DNA from: Ampullaceana balthica
Lineage: Eukaryota; Mollusca; Gastropoda; Lymnaeidae
Length of the DNA stretch: 64,000 bases
Assembly (NCBI GenBank): GCA_944989445.1
Contig: CALYLW010000210.1
Coordinates: 248,001-312,000 of the forward strand
Direction of reading: 5' to 3'
Shown here: positions 1 to 10,017 of the stretch, piece by piece
How the letters are laid out: each line of letters starts with the position of its first letter
Position numbering within the stretch: the first letter of the stretch is position 1
Notes under the pieces: model-generated
Told to the model about the DNA's origin: nothing
Database searches by the model: none
Seen by the model: only the letters and a program-made list of their open reading frames with translations
Position numbers and translations under genes: made by a program

Positions 1-219
1 ACACTCAGGGATTCTCACCTCGACATGTAGCACTAGTATCCGAAGAGTTTATATCCAATCTGGTGTTCTAAATGTTAGCAGTTGTAAGTTTAATTGTTTT
101 AGGATACTTCCTTTACTTCTTTTATCAATTTCTTATTTGGTTTTTATTTTATTTTGATAAAATGCTCCAATTTAACAAAACATGTTCTTGGAAGCAATTA
201 ACGACGAGAAATTTATAGG

Positions 220-510
220 AGTATATCTTAATATTCACTTCGGCGGAATAAGTTAATCAATTTGTTAAAGGAGAAATCAACGCCAATAAAGAAGATTCAT
301 TATATGTATTTTTTAATAGTAGAAATGAAACTATTAGTTATTTCCTTTTAATCGTTAAGTAAATTAAATACTGCAGTATTTGAAACTGTCAAATAAATAT
401 GCCTAGATAGAAAGTCTTAAAACATCTATCTATGTACAGTAAGAACTGAGAATAAAAATATAGTTTTTAAGAAAGGGACACTGTCCCCCTCTCGCTACGC
501 CACTGGATTC
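220..510 (+). repeat. Direct repeat, copy 1, upstream of HTH ORF
   Basis: This AT-rich segment aligns by eye along nearly its whole length with 1717-1990 in the same orientation; both contain ATTTGAAACTGTCAAATAAA and TATAGTTTTTAAGAAA and end near ACTGTCC. The two copies bracket the CENP-B-type ORF at 776-1372. This copy runs on into a CTACGCCACTGG end, which resembles termini of small DNA transposons. No protein can be read in it. Confidence 0.75.
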
Positions 511-775
511 GCTATCTCTTAATACTATTATAACCCAATAGTATTCAATATGTGCTGTGAAAACGTGACTACCCGTTACACTGACACATCGTGGTCCCTC
601 GCCACTTCGCGCTTCGACTATCGAGGCTGCTCTATTTTTATCCTGGCACCTGATAGGCTGAGCCTTATGCAGGCTCGACTCTCTCTCTCTCTTACACGCT
701 TCTACATTGCGACGGTTCAGGGGCCTCTTTGCCAATGTGTTTGGTATTTCTGAGCACTTGTGTCTAAGACCCACA

Positions 776-1372
776 ATGGCTCCTAAACGTGTTGGCTCTG
801 TCAAGCCTTCTCGCGTCGCAACTAAGCGCCGGAGGAAGATGCTTACCTTCCAGGAGAAGGTCAAACTCTTGGATATGTTTAAAGACGGCAAGAGAATCGT
901 GGAGGTTGCCCGCCATTACGACCTGAACGAGTCCACAGTTCGCTCTATCCGTAAACATGAAAAAAACATCCGAGCATCGGCGAATGCATCTATGTACAAG
1001 GATTTAAAGCGGGTCGTCACAAATCGTAACCAGTTTATCGTGAAGACGGAGTCTTCCCTAGTCGATTGGATCAGGGACAGCCGCAAGAAAAACATTCCGC
1101 TGAACTCGATGGTGATCCGAGAGAAGGCGAGGCAGATCTATCGGCACTTTACGGCAGACGAACAAGAACCAGGATCTTCTTCAGGAACTTCCATGTATTT
1201 CATGGCGAGCAAGGGTTGGTTCGAGAAGTTCCAGAGGAGGTATCACATGAAGGGTGTCGGTCTGCGGGGAAAAGCTGCCTCCTCTGATCAGCCTGCAGCT
1301 GAGGATTGCGTAGACAACACGTCCCTTGAGATCCTTCATGAGGGCGAGTATCTCCCAAGACAGGTACAGTAA
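776..1372 (+). CDS. CENP-B/Tigger-type DNA-binding domain protein, no DDE nuclease
   Basis: A 198-residue ORF starting at MAPKR; A at -3 and G at +4 give a good start context, and the 23 upstream in-frame residues look non-coding. After a basic leader (KRRRK), residues ~20-67 form a psq/CENP-B N-terminal helix-turn-helix (LTFQEKVKLLDMF then ESTVRSIRKHEKNI). Residues ~95-165 form the second, CENPB-type HTH (SLVDWIRDSRKKN, then GWFEKFQRRYHMKG). In the family (CENP-B, jerky, Tigger) these bind DNA as a pair and are normally followed by a DDE nuclease of ~200 residues, which is absent here. The ORF ends at CAG-GTACAGTAA, so a splice donor (GT at 1364-1365, phase 0) may continue the protein into an unseen exon. 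It could be a domesticated gene, exon 1 of a larger gene or a transposon remnant. I favour a real coding exon because the frame is fully open. Confidence 0.72.
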   Translation: MAPKRVGSVKPSRVATKRRRKMLTFQEKVKLLDMFKDGKRIVEVARHYDLNESTVRSIRKHEKNIRASANASMYKDLKRVVTNRNQFIVKTESSLVDWIRDSRKKNIPLNSMVIREKARQIYRHFTADEQEPGSSSGTSMYFMASKGWFEKFQRRYHMKGVGLRGKAASSDQPAAEDCVDNTSLEILHEGEYLPRQVQ

Positions 1373-1716
1373 TAATAGGATATTTAAAATGTATAATGTA
1401 TCTTATTTATATTAATTTTTTCCCTACTAACATTATAAATTGTGTGATAGGACTGTAACGGTGATTAAAGGCTGTTATAGACGCCATGAGTTTACCATTA
1501 TAGCGAACATTGGAGAAATGTACAATTCCACTTTTCAAGTGACAAATCATTGGGTCGACTTATACTCGAGTATTTACGGTAGGTTGTAATGATTTTTTTA
1601 AAAACTCTACCACAATTTTGTTCCATAATTCCGACCTAGCTGGAATTAATTAAACGCGTTAGAGTCTGAAACCGATTAAGTGCCATAAAACGAGGGTCGA
1701 CTGTGCATGTTATATA

Positions 1717-1990
1717 AGAGTACATCTTAATATTCACTACAGTTGAATAAGTTAATACATTTTTTATTTGTAAAATGAGAAATCAACACCAAATAAGATT
1801 CATTCATTGTATTTTTTAATAGTAAAAATGAAAGTAATCGTTATTTTCTTAATCCTTAAGTAAAGTAAATACTGTAGTATTTGAAACTGTCAAATAAAAA
1901 TACCTAGATAGAAAGTCTTATAACATCTATCTTTGTACAGTAAGAATTGAGAATAAAAATATAGTTTTTAAGAAAAGAGCACTGTCCATC
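1717..1990 (+). repeat. Direct repeat, copy 2, downstream of HTH ORF
   Basis: Second copy of the segment at 220-510, same orientation, with scattered substitutions and small indels. The pair could be relics of terminal repeats of one element around the HTH ORF, or two independent insertions of one family. The region 1373-1716 between the ORF and this repeat shows no gene. Confidence 0.75.
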
Positions 1991-2407
1991 AGAACAGCTC
2001 TAATAGAGAGTATTCAAAATCAAAATGTAAAATTTTAAAAAATCTAGAAATCGAGTACCGGATAATTTTTACCGGTAAACTTTACTTCAAATCAACCTAT
2101 TTAAAATTATATTTCATGTTCTTGCACGTGTACACAGCAGACACCCATTCCAGACTTAGACCACAACGTTGCTGTCTTGCTTTGAAACCCACTCCCAGGT
2201 CTCCCAATCTCAGCGTGGATGGCAGCAAATAACTGGCAGTGTCTGGCAGACCCTGTGGCATTCGTTTTAACCGTTGTGCTATCCGTGTTGGTTATTCTCA
2301 GCGTCTCACATACGGTACGAGACGTTTTGGCGTCCCCGTTTTGGCGCGACCATTTTGACGCAGAGCCTTTTTGGCGCAGGTCATTTTGGCGCACAGATGG
2401 CCTAAGC

Positions 2408-2595
2408 CAGTGCTTCACAAAGTGGTGGTCCACGGACCGGTGCCGGTCCGTGGGCCATCCGCTGCTGGTCCGCAGAAGTTACCAAGAAAGGACATTTCGC
2501 TACCAGGTCAGTACAGGGAAAATAGTTCACCGGTCCCTGGTGCGATGGAAAAAATTCGTGCCGGTCCGCAATACTAAAAAGTTTGAGAAGCACTG
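2408..2595. mobile_element. hAT-type MITE nested in the MULE left arm
   Basis: A 188-bp element with inverted ends CAGTGCTTCACAAA (left) and TTTGAGAAGCACTG (right), the standard hAT terminus form. Flanking 8-mers GCCTAAGC and GACTGAGC match at 6 of 8 positions, fitting an aged 8-bp hAT target duplication. The inside is rich in GGTCCG/CGGACC. Its position inside the MULE arm means it inserted later than the MULE. Confidence 0.75.
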
Positions 2596-2760
2596 GACTG
2601 AGCCATTTCTTACCGTTCCGGCCTTATCACTGGTGCACTTCACATTTAAATGTGTTAGAGTGTTCTAGACTGAAATCATAAGTTAAGTAGAGTTTCATTA
2701 ATATATCACAAATTATAATGCTGTTAAACCTGTAAAAGGGAACATGTTACATCGAAGCGT

Positions 2761-2976
2761 GGTGAAGAAAAGTTGAATCACGAAGGATAATGTTATGTGT
2801 TCGATAAGTTTTAAATTAGTGCCGACCATTCCAAGAAGTTCTGGCGATGTGAGTGTGAGCTGAAGAACGAATGCAAGGCTCGTTTACACACGACAGTAGA
2901 TAATGATCGAGTTCTGATGCAGATGAACCAGCATAGCCACGAACTTTCGGAAGAATTGTTTAAGGTACACGATTAG
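2761..2976 (+). pseudogene. FLYWCH zinc-finger exon remnant
   Basis: The frame from 2761 reads KLNHEG, CYVFDKF, then KKFWRCECELKNECKARLHT and NQHSHE. This is the FLYWCH pattern: an aromatic-W-x-C core, a second Cys pair and paired His. Stops at 2788-2790 and 2812-2814 break it, and the frame ends at TAG 2974-2976. AAG-GTACAC at 2962-2970 looks like a splice donor, so the original gene was probably spliced. It lies inside the MULE, so it is most likely the element's own accessory domain rather than a host gene. Confidence 0.7.
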
Positions 2977-3371
2977 ACAGGATTCATTATCAACTATTAT
3001 TATATTGTTATAAGTTGATTATTTTGCATTTGCTAAAGGTAAAATATTGCATGGGACTAGTAACTTGTTAAACGTTTCTTAATTTATATACTTTGCATTC
3101 TCTTTATTAAAAGTTTATAAACGTTAAGTTAGATAAAAAGTTATTTTTAAATGGTGCCAAAATGTCCTGCGCCAAAACGGTCGCTCCAAAACGGCAGCGC
3201 CAAAAACGTCGGCGCCATAAAGTCCTGCTTCGTCTCACATATCCACACGCCTCTAGCCCCCCCCACCCACTCCCCCCCTCTCTCTCCCTATTTCTGCTGG
3301 CTTTCCGTGTTCACTGACAATGGTTTAGCTCTAGACTTAGACACATTGTCCAGTTAAAATCATCGGCGATC

Positions 3372-3606
3372 ATGTCGAAGCGTAAACGGGTTGTCCTCAC
3401 AATAGGTGAGAAACTGGAAATCATCCAATAGTCCGAGGACGGAGTACAGGTGAAATATTTAATGAACGACTGCATCATAGGCGACTCAACGGCCAGAGAT
3501 ATTTTAAGAAAGAAGAGAAAGTTGATATGATCGGTGTCGGCGCAAGCGATCTGTCGATGCGGAAGACGATGAAGATAGCAAGAGTCGAAGGTGGTTTTTC
3601 TCTTTG
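3372..3606 (+). pseudogene. Broken jerky/Tigger-type CENP-B helix-turn-helix
   Basis: From ATG 3372 the frame reads MSKRKRVVLTIGEKLEIIQ, then stop TAG 3429-3431, then VQVKYLMNDCIIGDSTARDI. This is the N-terminal HTH of jerky/Tigger proteins. The frame ends at TGA 3525-3527. A shifted frame from 3533 continues with RKTMKIARVEGGF, resembling the linker that follows this HTH in Tigger proteins. One stop plus one frameshift make it a pseudogene. It starts 140 bp after the MULE and is divergent from the two intact HTH ORFs in the window. No DDE domain follows. Confidence 0.7.
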
Positions 3607-3685
3607 AAACTGCGTTTTGAATCGTTCAGTGGCCATCTTTAACTGCGGTTGCTTGCTGAGCAGTGACACTATGACCACCATCAGT

Positions 3686-3784
3686 GATCAGAGCCATTTA
3701 AGAAATGGAACCACTTGTGATCAGTGCAATTTAGGAAATGTAACCAGCTGTGTTCAGAGCAATTTAGGAAATGCACCCAGCTGT
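3686..3784 (+). repeat. 33-bp minisatellite, 3 copies
   Basis: Three imperfect 33-bp units, each built around CAATTTAGGAAATG or CCATTTAAGAAATG. Because 33 is a multiple of three, a short open frame runs through, but nothing else supports coding. Confidence 0.75.
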
Positions 3785-3937
3785 GATGAGAGTCATGGAG
3801 ATTATACATAGGCTCTGTTTGAGTAAAACACATTTCACAAACTCTGATATCACATTAATAAACGAGTTGTTTAAAGTTCTCTATATAATCATTTTTTTTC
3901 TTTTTCCCAAAGCGTGAATTTTCGTATTTTTAATACG

Positions 3938-4700
3938 TTTTTTACCACGTTTTTACCACGTTTTATTAACACGCTTTCGTTCCTGTGGCATTGTTTGTCC
4001 AACAATTTTTCAAATCTGCCAACGTAAAATTAAACCACTTCTGATGGCCCTAGTTCAATAATTTAATAACGGTACATTTGATCAATCTGAAATTTTGATA
4101 CAATGCATTGTCATTCAAGATCTATCTGTCGTAAAATTTTGAGATCTCTAGGACCATCGGAAGTGGTTTAATTTGACGTTGGCAGATTTGAAATTTTTTT
4201 TTGGACAGACAAACACTCAGAAACGAAAACGAGTTAATAAAACGTGGTTAAAAAAGAATAAAATAAATAAAGTTAAAAAAGGATTTTAAAAAACCACGCT
4301 TTTATAAGTGGACTAAAAAAAAGATTAGAATTTAAAACTTATACTTTCAAGTACTTTAATTTAATACGACTAAAAACGTGGGGCGGGCGCTTATGACTTA
4401 TGAGGTTTAACATATGCAGTTCATTCATTCTCTCACTTATAGATCTCTCTTTTGCCTTCTAAATTATTAATTTTTACAATCTTTATACCAAACATCCGCC
4501 CCACGTTTTTATTCATATTAATTCATAGTCCTTGAATTTATAAGTGTTAAATTATTTTCTTCTTTTTAGTCCACTTATAAAAAAAAGGTTTTTAAAAATC
4601 CTTTTTACCACGTTTTTATTAACTCGCTTTCGTTCCTGTGGCATTGTTGGTGGTTTGTCAGTCCACAATTTTTCAAATTCTCCAACGTAAAATTGTACCA
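3938..4700. repeat. Large fold-back (inverted) repeat
   Basis: Two arms of roughly 210-230 bp (about 4170-4400 and 4490-4700) are inverted copies around a ~90-bp spacer. Matching marks are GACTAAAAACGTGGGGCGGG against CCGCCCCACGTTTTTATTCA, and ATAAGTGGACTAAAAA against TTTTTAGTCCACTTATAA. The outer part of the arm occurs a third time at 3938-4050. The stretch 4054-4190 also resembles the family seen at 28725-28960. Structure fits a fold-back or MITE-type element; no coding sequence. Confidence 0.7.
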
Positions 4701-6875
4701 CTATATATACAATCGCGCAGTTTTACCATAATTTAGTTAAACTTGTCAAAATCACGGTAGTTGGTGAAGTACAAAAGGAATGCAGCGCAGTGGTGGTCTT
4801 TCCTATCCCCATAATTAAATCAACTGTAATAATAGTAGTTTAAAACATTCTTTAAAATGAAAAGAACAATTGTTTAAGGATGTTTTCAGTAATCAGCTCA
4901 AGATAGCTGAAACATATCCCCCCTCCCCTCCCCTCTCCCACCCCCCAAAATGGGCCTCATTGAAATACAAACACGTTAAACGTGAAAGTTCAGGAGGATT
5001 TTAAATAAAAGCACCCGTGACGTAAAACTATGCATATGCAAAATTTATGATATTTTAAAAAAACGAGATATTTCTAGCATTACTTAAAAATGTAGTATGT
5101 TAAATTGCTTATGATTTAATTTCATTTGCAGCCGCCGTCATCGGTTTAAAGTAATCCAAGTCACTTATCTTGTCTGATCCATTTCATCATACCGCGTGGC
5201 CGTGGGGTACAACTGACTCCTACACACCAGATGTCACCTCACGTCTGTTGCACACCAACATTGATCGACTACAATTTGACTCCCAAGTAAGAGGGGCTTT
5301 TGTAGTAGTGACGTGAAAGACACCGGTCATCCATTATTGCTTCTTGTTCAATGTATGGCCGGTTACCAGCTGACCTTATAGTCTTATAGCCTTTATACAT
5401 AGACCCAACAAAAGTCATATTTAAAAAAAATTAAAAAATGTCGGTTGTATACATGAGAGCGCATTTGTGGTTGTATTAAACACAAGGCAGGTAAATGAAC
5501 AATTATATGAGTATTGACAAACAAATCTGCAGCCTGACTTAAGGACTTAGATATCAATAATACTCGAATGTTGTGTCACCTTGTCAAGGCAATCCCGAAA
5601 ACGTCTTTGCGGGCACCCCTAGGGCGCTGCCACCCTCTCAAATATTAACGGAGCGTCTGACACGCAACAACAATGTTTTCCTATCACTTGGTCGATGGTA
5701 CGTTGTGGTAAATGATAACCACATAGATTTGCATATGTCATGTTTAGTATGAAGTATAATTATATAGTTGTGCATATGCTAAGATGAGTGTTGAGTGCAT
5801 ATGTGTGCGTATGGGACGATCAGCATTAAAGGCCGTCCCCATACATGATGGCACGCGCCTAGGAAGGTAGGGAGTCACACATTTGTAACGATGTGTGATG
5901 AAGTGGGTGTTTAAGAACACATAAAAAAACGCGCAACCTTAAATAAAAGCTCCACTTTAATATTTGATTGCTTATAATTATAATTTANNNTTTAATGACG
6001 TTTCAAATGGCATCACGCGTGTTTCGATATTAGAGTGCAGCGTAACACTAAATACATAATAAAATGACCATGAAGTTATTTGCAACAAGCTCATTTTCAC
6101 ATAGGAAATCCGGCGTTGTGTGTGTGTGTGTGTGGGGGGGGGGTTTAAAAACGCTTTGTGACGTCATATTTGAGGGGGAGTGAGTAACCTTCTGAGACGT
6201 GCGACGACGAAATGGAAAGGGGTAAAAAAATCACCCAACACCATAGGTGTATAGATGCAGTGGCGTAGTAATATAAGGGTTAATAGTTAATGTCACCCAG
6301 TGCGTTAAACTCTAGGTGTCACCCCCAAGCCCAAACCCAATCAAGACTCACATCTGTGGATTTTTAAAAATTTTTAAATAAGTAAACTCTTAATCATTGA
6401 CAAGAACAAAAACAAGTTCAATGAATTTCACAACATAAAACATGTAAGACTGCAAGAACGTTCTTTCTATATGTACATTTATTTATTTATCTTTCTAAAA
6501 TTCTAATTAAATTCACAGCGGATTGTGTTTTCTTTGAGATAAGGCAAAAAAACCGGAAGGCGTTCTTGTAAGTCCTATTCAGATACTAATTTCAAAACAT
6601 AAAATACAGACTTATGTCCATCACCAAGGAAATGAAGATAAGATAAGATAAGATATTAGCTACTTTAGTTGAGTTACAGGTCTTGATTACTTTTCAACTG
6701 AAAAATCAACTGAAAACAACGCGTCCATTTCTCACCACCTTACCACCTTACCCCGCCCCCTACCCCTTACCCCGCCTCCTATCCCTGACCTTGGTCTTGA
6801 CCGTAATACTAATACTGACCGTTACACTGACCCTAACACTGACCCTTTTACCTGGTGGTGGTATATATGGGTTTA
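4701..6875. other. No gene seen; AT-rich sequence
   Basis: No coding domain or RNA gene recognised. It holds a pyrimidine tract at 4920-4946 that is G-quadruplex-capable on the minus strand, a 3-base gap of N at 5988-5990, a (GT)n run with a G-run at 6117-6143, and a GATAA run at 6633-6652 like the tail of the local SINE/LINE families. CAGTGGCGTAGTAATA near 6259-6274 resembles a MITE terminus but no partner end was found. Confidence 0.5.
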
Positions 6876-6886
6876 ACAGTGCCTAT

Positions 6887-7257
6887 TCTTCTTCTTCGTT
6901 CTCAATTTGAGTATTGCGTGCCGACGAGTTTTGCGCCAAATGGCCCGTGGTCTCCGACTTCAGCCTGCTGTTTTTTCTGGATGTGCTTCCATAGCCTTTG
7001 GTCAGCCAAGACCATCTGCAAGGCAGCAGTTGATTTTGGCAAGTGATGCAGCGTTCACATGCCACGGCTATAAGGGTTCCACGCATTACCCAGCCGCCTT
7101 TTATTTTCCCTAACTATGCGTTAGGTACCCACTCGAAGCTGGGTGGACTCGGGGACGCCCTAGGCCCCGGGAGCAAATCCATGGCTTCCCAGGGATTCGA
7201 ACCCGTGACCGTCGGTACGCCAGTCGAGCGCGCTGCCACTTCGACCACCGTATCCCC
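6887..7257 (-). mobile_element. tRNA-headed SINE with perfect 11-bp TSD
   Basis: Exact 11-bp duplications ACAGTGCCTAT flank the element (6876-6886 and 7258-7268). Read on the minus strand, the 5' end has an A-box-like GGTGGTCGAAGTGGCAGCGC and a B box GGTTCGAATCC, i.e. a tRNA-like RNA polymerase III promoter. The 3' end is a GAAGAAGAAGAAT tail. The head matches the SINEs at 9301 and 14140, but the body and tail differ, so it is a sister subfamily with another 3' end. Confidence 0.85.
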
Positions 7258-7268
7258 ACAGTGCCTAT

Positions 7269-8896
7269 AACATGTGCGTTACTTCCCGGATAACTGTTGA
7301 TCTGAAATGGATTTCAGAACGTTGGCGATCTGTGCACGCCAGCATCTCTCAAGTATTGAGTTGTTCTTCTGACTTTATTTTCTTAAATTCTTAATATTCT
7401 CTTAATAGAAATTCATTACAGTCTGAATAAACAGGTCGCTATCTTTGTCAAATGAGATTAAAGGTTTCTGTGAACAGCAAAGGTCTTACACCATCGAGCC
7501 ATATTATATAGATGTGCAGATTTTTAATTTTGTGTTCACCTCTCACAACCCCACTAGCTTCACCACCGTATAGATGTATCATATACGTACATACGATTCG
7601 TTGAAAATTAAGCGGCTATACACATATGAATATGATCTAACAAAGGAAATTGAAATTCGAGAGAAGAATGTGTAAATTTCAAAATTTCATACGATGTTTG
7701 CGGTCCAGGTTTTGCTAGAAATAGAAATAATAATTGTATATTTACTGTATACCTGCACGTCATTTCTGGCTGTACACGCAATGACGTCAATAGAATCCCT
7801 GTACAGAAGTACAATGACTCTCCACGACTTGTTTACATAATCACGGGCGATGTGATCAATAGCAACGTGAGAGGGAAACATCTGGTGCGTCTGATATATG
7901 TCCCACCACAGCCCACCCCACTGGAAAGCGCTATTTTATAGTCATANTAGAGTAGTTATTAATTAACTAATTAATACGTTTATTATCAACATAATATAAT
8001 TATGAAGCACTTTACTGTACATTGACAGCATCTCACATTCCGTTAATCCGTAAATAAACTATTTGTCCATTTTCCTTTTGATTGCATTTGCATGTGTTAT
8101 TTAAAATAAAAAAAATCAAATCAATACTTGACAACTTGTAAAAGTGTATTTAATTACGTGATGTAACGATTGGTCCAAGGCCTCAGCCAACGAAATACCA
8201 GCCGACGTTATTAGAGCATTGTTTGTCCAGGTGTTGATGATGATGTGAGGAACAGCAACACCTTGCACAGTACATCTGCTCCTGGAACCTTCACCTGGCC
8301 CCTTTTGTTGTTGTCATTTCGTCTGGTCACTACCACACATCTCCTCAGAATGTTCTCCACCTCGTGGCGCGGCTAGGATAAAGTGATTCACGGGGCGGTG
8401 CTAGATTTTACAACCGTTTTCCAAGTAATAACTACCCGGACATCCGCCCCTGTAGATCAAGTGAAAGATTTCCCCGCGGGGTGCATCGACCTTTAAACCT
8501 CCATACTCATGCCACTTGTTTCACGCTTATTTTATTTTTTTTAAATTTTATTATTATTTTTTTTAATTTTTTTTAATGGGGGGGGGGAGGGGGAAGTTAA
8601 GAAACCCCCAACTATATTGATTAATTCATTTATATCATTAAAAAAACAAACAATTTTGCACCCCGCTGTTACAGCTTGCCGAATGTCGCCCTCACAGGTT
8701 CTGTCATTTCGACCTTAAAGGCATTTACTACAGTATTTGCTGACTTGTATTTGTTTATTTGTATACTTGTTTGAGGTTCCATTCAGGGAAACGTTAATCC
8801 TAGTAACAAAGTAAAATAATGAAGGTGGGGTTTGACTGACATAAGGCTGGGTAGAAGAGGAGTCTCTCTGCTTCTTGGATGTGTCGTCATAACACC
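7269..8896. other. No gene seen
   Basis: No domain, RNA gene or clear element recognised. One N at 7947. A 41-bp segment at 8380-8420 recurs identically at 9171-9211. An A/T-run and G-run occur at about 8530-8596. Confidence 0.5.
8380..8420 (+). repeat. 41-bp exact duplicate (partner 9171-9211)
   Basis: The 41 bases starting AAAGTGATTCACGGGGCGGT recur without change at 9171-9211, about 790 bp downstream and in the same orientation. The second copy directly abuts a SINE tail fragment, so the duplication may be linked to a retrotransposition or template-switch event. Confidence 0.85.
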
Positions 8897-9035
8897 ACAG
8901 GTAAGTTTTTATTTTATCTCATTTTATTAGCTTTTGTCTGTTTGTTCGCTGACGAAGGCATTTTTGCAGACACTTTGGTTGTGTTAAAACGTCCTGTCAG
9001 GCACACAAATACCCTGTTTATATAACACTTTCTTT
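8897..9035 (+). other. Retroelement fragment with degenerate hammerhead-like core, copy 1
   Basis: Aligns with 12735-12875. The centre reads CTGACGA followed by AGGC...GC, then a decayed GAAA position, and later AAAACGTC with the cleavage-type GTC. The order CTGANGA, stem II, GAAA, stem III, GTC is that of hammerhead ribozymes, which are known in Penelope-like and other retroelements. Here the GAAA block is damaged, so activity is unlikely. The shared 3' flank is ACCCTGTTTATAT. Confidence 0.4.
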
Positions 9036-9098
9036 TTAAAGTAAAAAGTAACGTTCGCATGGTCTAAGTCTAATTTATGCTATCATGAAAATTATTGT

Positions 9099-9167
9099 CT
9101 TATCTATACAGACGCTCCTTCTATGCAGAAGATAGTTGCGTCCACAGACCATGACAGATGATCTGTT
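9099..9167 (-). mobile_element. SINE 3'-tail fragment
   Basis: Only the LINE-like 3' part of the SINE (the minus-strand hairpin CTTCTGCATAGAAG and flanks) is present. It matches 9301-9370 almost base for base but ends abruptly at CTGTTTT, where the 41-bp duplicate begins. Confidence 0.75.
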
Positions 9168-9300
9168 TTGAAAGTGATTCACGGGGCGGTGCTAGATTTT
9201 ACAACCGTTTTATTATAGCACAATTAAATCTGCCTGTGTTGTTTGTAAGAGAGCAAAGATAATCTCGAATTAAAGATAACATTTATAAATTATAATTTTC

Positions 9301-9577
9301 TTATCTTATCTTATCTATACAGACGCTCCTTCTATGCAGAAGATAGTTGCGTCCACAGACCATGACAGATGATCTGTTGGCAAGTGATGCAGCATTCACA
9401 GGCCACGGCTTTGTGGGTTCCACGCATTACCCAGCCGCCTAACTAGTAGTTAGGTACCCATTCGGAGCGGGGTGACTCAGGGACGCCCTAGGCCCCTGAA
9501 ACAAACCCTTGCCTTCACACGGATTCGAACGCGTGACCATCGGTACGACAGTCCAGTGCGCTGCCACTCGACCACCT
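9301..9577 (-). mobile_element. tRNA-headed SINE with LINE-type 3' tail
   Basis: Minus-strand order: tRNA-like head (B-box region at about 9522-9532, with one change from the consensus), a middle ~150 bp, then the LINE-like 3' hairpin and a (GATAA)n tail at 9301-9316. It is nearly identical to 14140-14428, but the outermost eight bases of the head are missing. Confidence 0.85.
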
Positions 9578-9925
9578 TTAATAATTTATTATAAATTAAG
9601 AAACAAATATGTTATAGTTAATATTTAACAAAATTTAAGTTACATATTAAAAATTGCTGTCTCCCTTCAGGTTTAATCTTTTAAAATATATTAAAGAAAA
9701 ATATACTTTTTAAAATTATTTATTTGAAAGAATTGTTTGTTTCGCCGTTCGACCATTTTATTGCTGGTTCTTTTAGCCTCCCTTGAAAACACGTGATAAT
9801 TTTACGTCACATGAAAATAGATTTGAACTTTCTTGCGTAAAACTCATGCCATAATGTAACCCCTGTCTTTGTTAATATACGTATTCTTGGTCAACCTATA
9901 CATAATGACTGATTATTTTTAGGGA

Positions 9926-10010
9926 GGCGTTATACGGAGATTTCTCCCAACAACGCCCGGCGTTATACGGAGATTTCTCCCAACAACGCCCGGCGTTATA
10001 CGGAGATTTC
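9926..10010 (+). repeat. 33-bp tandem repeat, ~2.6 copies
   Basis: Repeats of GGCGTTATACGGAGATTTCT plus CCCAACAACGCCC. A related single copy at 10454-10480 contains CGGAGATATCTCCG, a 14-base perfect palindrome, so both may be ends of one degraded element. Confidence 0.75.
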
Positions 10011-10017
10011 TTTTTTA

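Larger units (their letters stand above)
2313..3232. mobile_element. Mutator-like (MULE) element with FLYWCH remnant
   Basis: A 920-bp element flanked by an exact 9-bp duplication TCTCACATA (2304-2312 and 3233-3241), the length typical of Mutator-like transposons. The ends are inverted: the left arm (2313-2405) repeats TTTTGGCG-type units, the right arm (3150-3232) repeats CGCCAAAA-type units, and outer ends match about 14 of 22 positions when inverted. Inside lies a decayed FLYWCH zinc finger, an accessory domain known from animal MULEs. No MULE transposase is present, so this is a non-autonomous or internally deleted copy. Confidence 0.75.

Noticed and set aside
430..891. 153-codon minus-strand ORF
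   Set aside because: Overlaps the better supported HTH ORF on the other strand and a repeat; no domain.
2110..2300. Possible minus-strand tRNA-derived SINE (TAGCACAACGGTTAAAACG)
   Set aside because: The next B-box-like sequence is ~85 bases away, too far for a tRNA promoter.
6790..6850. Telomere-like CTAACACTGACC repeats
   Set aside because: Irregular, short and unlike the animal TTAGGG unit; treated as chance low-complexity sequence.
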